Assembly: GCA_021234155.1 (NCBI GenBank)
Contig: JAJEKV010000027.1
Span: forward strand, 5,022,623-5,086,622
Direction: 5' to 3'
Length of the DNA: 64,000 nucleotides
Source: Isoetes taiwanensis
Lineage: Eukaryota > Streptophyta > Lycopodiopsida > Isoetales > Isoetaceae
Part shown: one piece after another, positions 60,690 to 64,000 of the stretch
How positions within the stretch are numbered: the stretch's first letter is position 1
Layout: each line of letters begins with the position of its first letter
Notes under the pieces: model-generated
Seen by the model: only the letters and a program-made list of their open reading frames with translations
Databases searched by the model: none
What the model was told of the DNA's origin: nothing
Program-made: the position numbers and the translations under genes

Positions 60690-63600
60690 TCCTATGACAC
60701 AACAAGTGGCCGATAGAAGAGGAATCTACCCAAACAAGAATAGAGCAAAGTAAGCTGACGGGAGTGAAAGAAGATGAAACAAATGAAGGGAGAAAATGGT
60801 AACTATGTTGGCTAGGCTACAAGACATCAATGGAACAGGAGAGATAGCAGAGATACCAAAAAATAATGAGACAACCCCATAATAAAGCAATGAGACAAAC
60901 GAGGCAGAACGGGCAAGCAATGAGTCTCAGAGAACCAGAGAAGAGGGCTCACCGAAAACAAATGAGACCCAAGGCAACCAGAGTAAATAGGGGAGTAGGA
61001 GACCAAGAAGAATTGGAGCAAAAAGGAATAAAAAGAGAAGACAAAGACAATGAAGCAAGAAGAAGTAGAAGGAGCAAGGTAGCCGGAAGCCGAATGATGG
61101 GATGTATGAAAAACACGATGTAACAATGAAGAGAAAGATGGAAAACAGAACATAAAAATTGAAGGACACAACGTAATACTGAAGAGAAAGCTGAAAAAGG
61201 CAACATAAAAATGAGGAACACAAAACGATGCAAATTCGAGGCGGGAAAAGGTACTTATGGGATAAGGACATATCATGCCACGATCATGATGATATCAACA
61301 AATTAAAGATTTCAAACGACTCATGGACCAGAAGCGGAAAAATGATAACAAAAGGGGCACATCTCAAAATACACAGCCTAACGAATGGAAGAAACAAAGA
61401 AATTATAAAATGGATAATAAGGGGATAAAGCGAACAAGCCAAATCTAGGAACATGGAACAATGGGATAGGAGGGCTGGATAACAGAGTCGTCAGACAGCG
61501 CACAACAAGGTCAACGTGAGCAAGGCAGGGAGTACTCAGAAGCCAAAGGGACACCAAGAAGTGGAAAAGATGAAGCTCCTGTAGCAGGAAGGATCTGAAA
61601 GAACATTAGGAATCGATGGGACATAAACAGCAGTCATATAGGAGAGCTAGAAGAGGCAAGAAGATGTGGCACATCATGGACAAATAGAGGACCTGGAAAA
61701 GAGATGAATATGAAATGTAGAAAACAAAGGAAGAGACGAGGCTACAGGGTCAAAACAAAAGGTATTGAGAAGGAGCCAGTACAAAGAAAAGAATGAGGTC
61801 GAGGGTGCGACCAACGAAAAACATAAGTGAACAAATGAAAGATGAAAAAATCCAACCAATCGATGAAACGACAATCAAATAACAATAACAAAGAAACGAT
61901 CTGAGAGAAAAGTGCAATCACGTCACAGTGATATGAGAAGACCGAACCAACTCAGCTAGCAAAAAATAGAAAGGAACAACAAGCAACACAAGGGAAGTAA
62001 ATGGAACATGTCGGAACTATTAAAACAAATCCAATAATGGATTAAATCAAACCCAACAAGGGAATCATGAAACGAAAAGGGTGAAAATGGCAAGAAGAAT
62101 GAAAGAAAGGGGATAAGAAAACCAAGGGAAATGACAAAAACGGACAATCCATAACAAATAAGATGGGACAAGTAGCACTAGAGGTTGTCAAGACACAAAC
62201 AAAAAGACACCAAAAGTAGAAACATTAAAGAAGCATGCCGAAAGTGCAACAATGGAATGAAAAAGGAGACGAGGGAACAAAATAAAGCCATAAAATACCA
62301 ATGGAAATAATGATGTAACTTGAACTGAAGGAATCGTACCAAATATACGAGATTCTTGAAAAGACTAGATGTACAAGGGGGTGTCAAGTCTAGGAGGGAT
62401 GAGGCAAACAAGATACTTAGAACAGAATGGATGAATCTAATAACAAGTGCAAACAACGGCAAGGAGCACGAAAAATGACGAGGTGCAATAAGAGCAAAAC
62501 ACACATAAATGCCCAATAAGCAACCTCGACAGAGTGCAGATGAGAACATAACCAGCATGAACAAGAAATTACTACAAATTGGGCCAAAGCGAAAACTATA
62601 GAAACGTAGAAAACGGAGTAACAGGTAGAGCATGGAGGCTCATGAAACCAATGACCAACCAGATGAAACATGGATAAACAAGACTAAAGCAGCTGAAAAA
62701 AAAAATGTCAAGTAGAACGAGATCCGTGCAGTAAACAGGACAAAACTAGAGACTAATATATTAGCGACGACAACACCAACGGGAGGATGAACACTAGAGT
62801 AACCCCAAGCAATGCAAAGTCAATGAAACAGTAGGAGAAACAATGCAAAGTAAATGAAATAGTAGGAGAAACAAGGAAAACGAATAACGACAAAGACAAA
62901 TAGAACGAACAGGACAAAAAGAAACAAAGAACAAAAGAACAAGAATAAACATGACCGTGTGCTGTGAATGACGTATCCAACCACACCTATCGCAGACGCA
63001 AGGAGTCTAAAAAAGGATCCAAAAGTGTGTACCAAACCAACAAAACAATGTCAAAAAACGACCATAGCTTGCAACGCCCTGGATAGTCTCCAACACATAC
63101 GGAAAAAAGCAACCATGTAATGCAATAGAGGTAGAAGTAAAAATGATGACCAGACGAGACCAAGTAAAATGAGCATGTAGTCTATGCCATCCAAAACATG
63201 ACAAGAATGATGTTATATTGAGCCCCCAAAGAAATCTAGTCTAGAAATAAAAACCATGATATGATAACTACCATCGATCTACTAGCCATGGCAAACTGAA
63301 CTGCCGATATAAACCAACATTAGTAAGTGCCAGCCAAGCAATACAAATGCGAAACGTCAATGTGACTTTAATGGAGAGGTGATAGGTGACTTCAGATGAA
63401 CATACGAAGGTTGAAACAAGAAAGGCCACGAAATATATACAAGAAATTCCAAGCGTGAATCCAAAGATCAAATGCAACAAATGGGCTAAAAACGAAACCA
63501 CTACTAAAATGGATCTAATGCTCATTCATAAACGGAGAAGCAGAAACCATCTCGGCACATGTAAAGGCTTAAAGCACAACAGATGAAACCATATAGGCAC

Positions 63601-64000
63601 ATGTAAAAGCTTAAAGCATGAAGCCCATGCATTAGATGAAGCCATCTAGGCACGTGTAAAGGCTTAAGGCACAATAAAAGCTATGCAGCACAAGCATTAT
63701 ACTAAAAAACCAAAATATGCATCAAAGATACTGTGTAGTGTTGAAACCACAGAAACTAAATGAAAGAAACTTTGTAGAGTGCCGAAATGAGAATATCTAC
63801 GGTGAATACCACCTACCAAATATATGTAAAACATCACATGCAACCAGAATACAGCAAACGTGATATTACCTAGATCCAAACCCTAGTTAACATGTGCAAT
63901 GTAACCTAACCAGAATAACAAGCACCTTCCGAGTAAGTTGTTGACCCATGCCCCAACTAAATGTACGAAGAAAACCAGAATGTGAAAACACCCTAGGCAC
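60690..64000. other. A-rich, T-poor region without genes
   Basis: The plus strand is strongly purine-biased. For instance 61681-61740 holds 31 A but 7 T, and 62101-62160 holds 34 A but 5 T. Minus-strand open frames rich in Phe, Ser, Leu and Cys are by-products of this bias. Small tandem repeats occur at 62810-62871 (two 31-bp units) and 63543-63672 (three units of about 40-50 bp containing ggcacatgtaaaggcttaaa). No conserved domain was seen in any frame. Confidence 0.6.
63543..63672 (+). repeat. Three tandem units containing ggcacatgtaaaggctt
   Basis: Units start at about 63543, 63585 and 63638, each with gaaaccat/gaagccat, ggcac(a/g)tgtaaa(a/g)gctt and aaagcac or a variant. They lie inside the A-rich region. 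Confidence 0.8.

Noticed and set aside
59292-60709. LTR retrotransposon bounded by the 33-bp direct repeats
   Set aside because: The repeats are too short for LTRs, and no primer-binding site, polypurine tract or target duplication was seen.
60827-63879. Many minus-strand open frames of 60-150 codons rich in Phe, Ser, Leu and Cys
   Set aside because: They are by-products of the A-rich plus strand; no domain, no consistent start and no homology were seen.

Overview
This window is plant nuclear DNA. The introns are short GT-AG introns, the genes are typical of land plants (an ALA3-like P4-ATPase, an ER-type BiP, a DCN1-like protein, a Ycf20-like plastid protein, PLS-class PPR fragments), and transposon debris is dense. 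A non-seed plant such as a fern or lycophyte seems likely, because of PPR debris that matches no gene I know and a BiP ending in EDEL. That placement is inference.

Layout. 1-4168: old repeats and a decayed 3' piece of a laccase gene on the minus strand. 4169-12883: an apparently intact 27-exon gene for an ALA3-type phospholipid flippase, about 1,230 residues; it is the best gene here. 14558-15996 (minus): a pseudogene-like frame for an unfamiliar protein with a beta-class DNA-methyltransferase-like SAM motif. 16000-19388: repeats, including a foldback with a conserved loop. 19389-20010: a stray copy of the last BiP exon.

20162-36800: two copies (A and B) of a mosaic block, separated by a degenerate L1-like LINE (24461-30656). 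Each block holds PPR debris, a U6-snRNA-like segment and an LRR-kinase fragment. Copy B also carries a 1,472-bp hAT-type element with a perfect 8-bp target duplication and a reverse-oriented retroposed poly(A) tail. 37456-39600: the 3' six exons of a BiP gene, fully in frame but lacking about the first 135 codons, directly downstream of a perfect CCAAT-N9-CCACG ER-stress element.

41548-49989: a DCN1-like gene (42285-45288) with one ruined exon, a 958-bp hAT-type element in an intron and a 36-bp duplication of a splice donor; then a Ycf20-like exon (49589-49989). A 417-bp block precedes both genes. 49990-56440: mostly featureless. 56455-59290: third PPR block (C), interrupted by a tRNA-derived SINE. 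59290-64000: an A-rich, T-poor region opening with covarying hairpins: a second copy of the conserved-loop foldback, an eight-copy hairpin array and a 62-nt near-perfect hairpin.

No operon logic applies. The genes look independently expressed, and duplication and retrotransposition explain most of the layout. The most unexplained signals are the conserved-loop foldbacks (17082-17162, 59521-59597), the hairpin array (59780-60295), the U6-like segments and the methyltransferase-like family.
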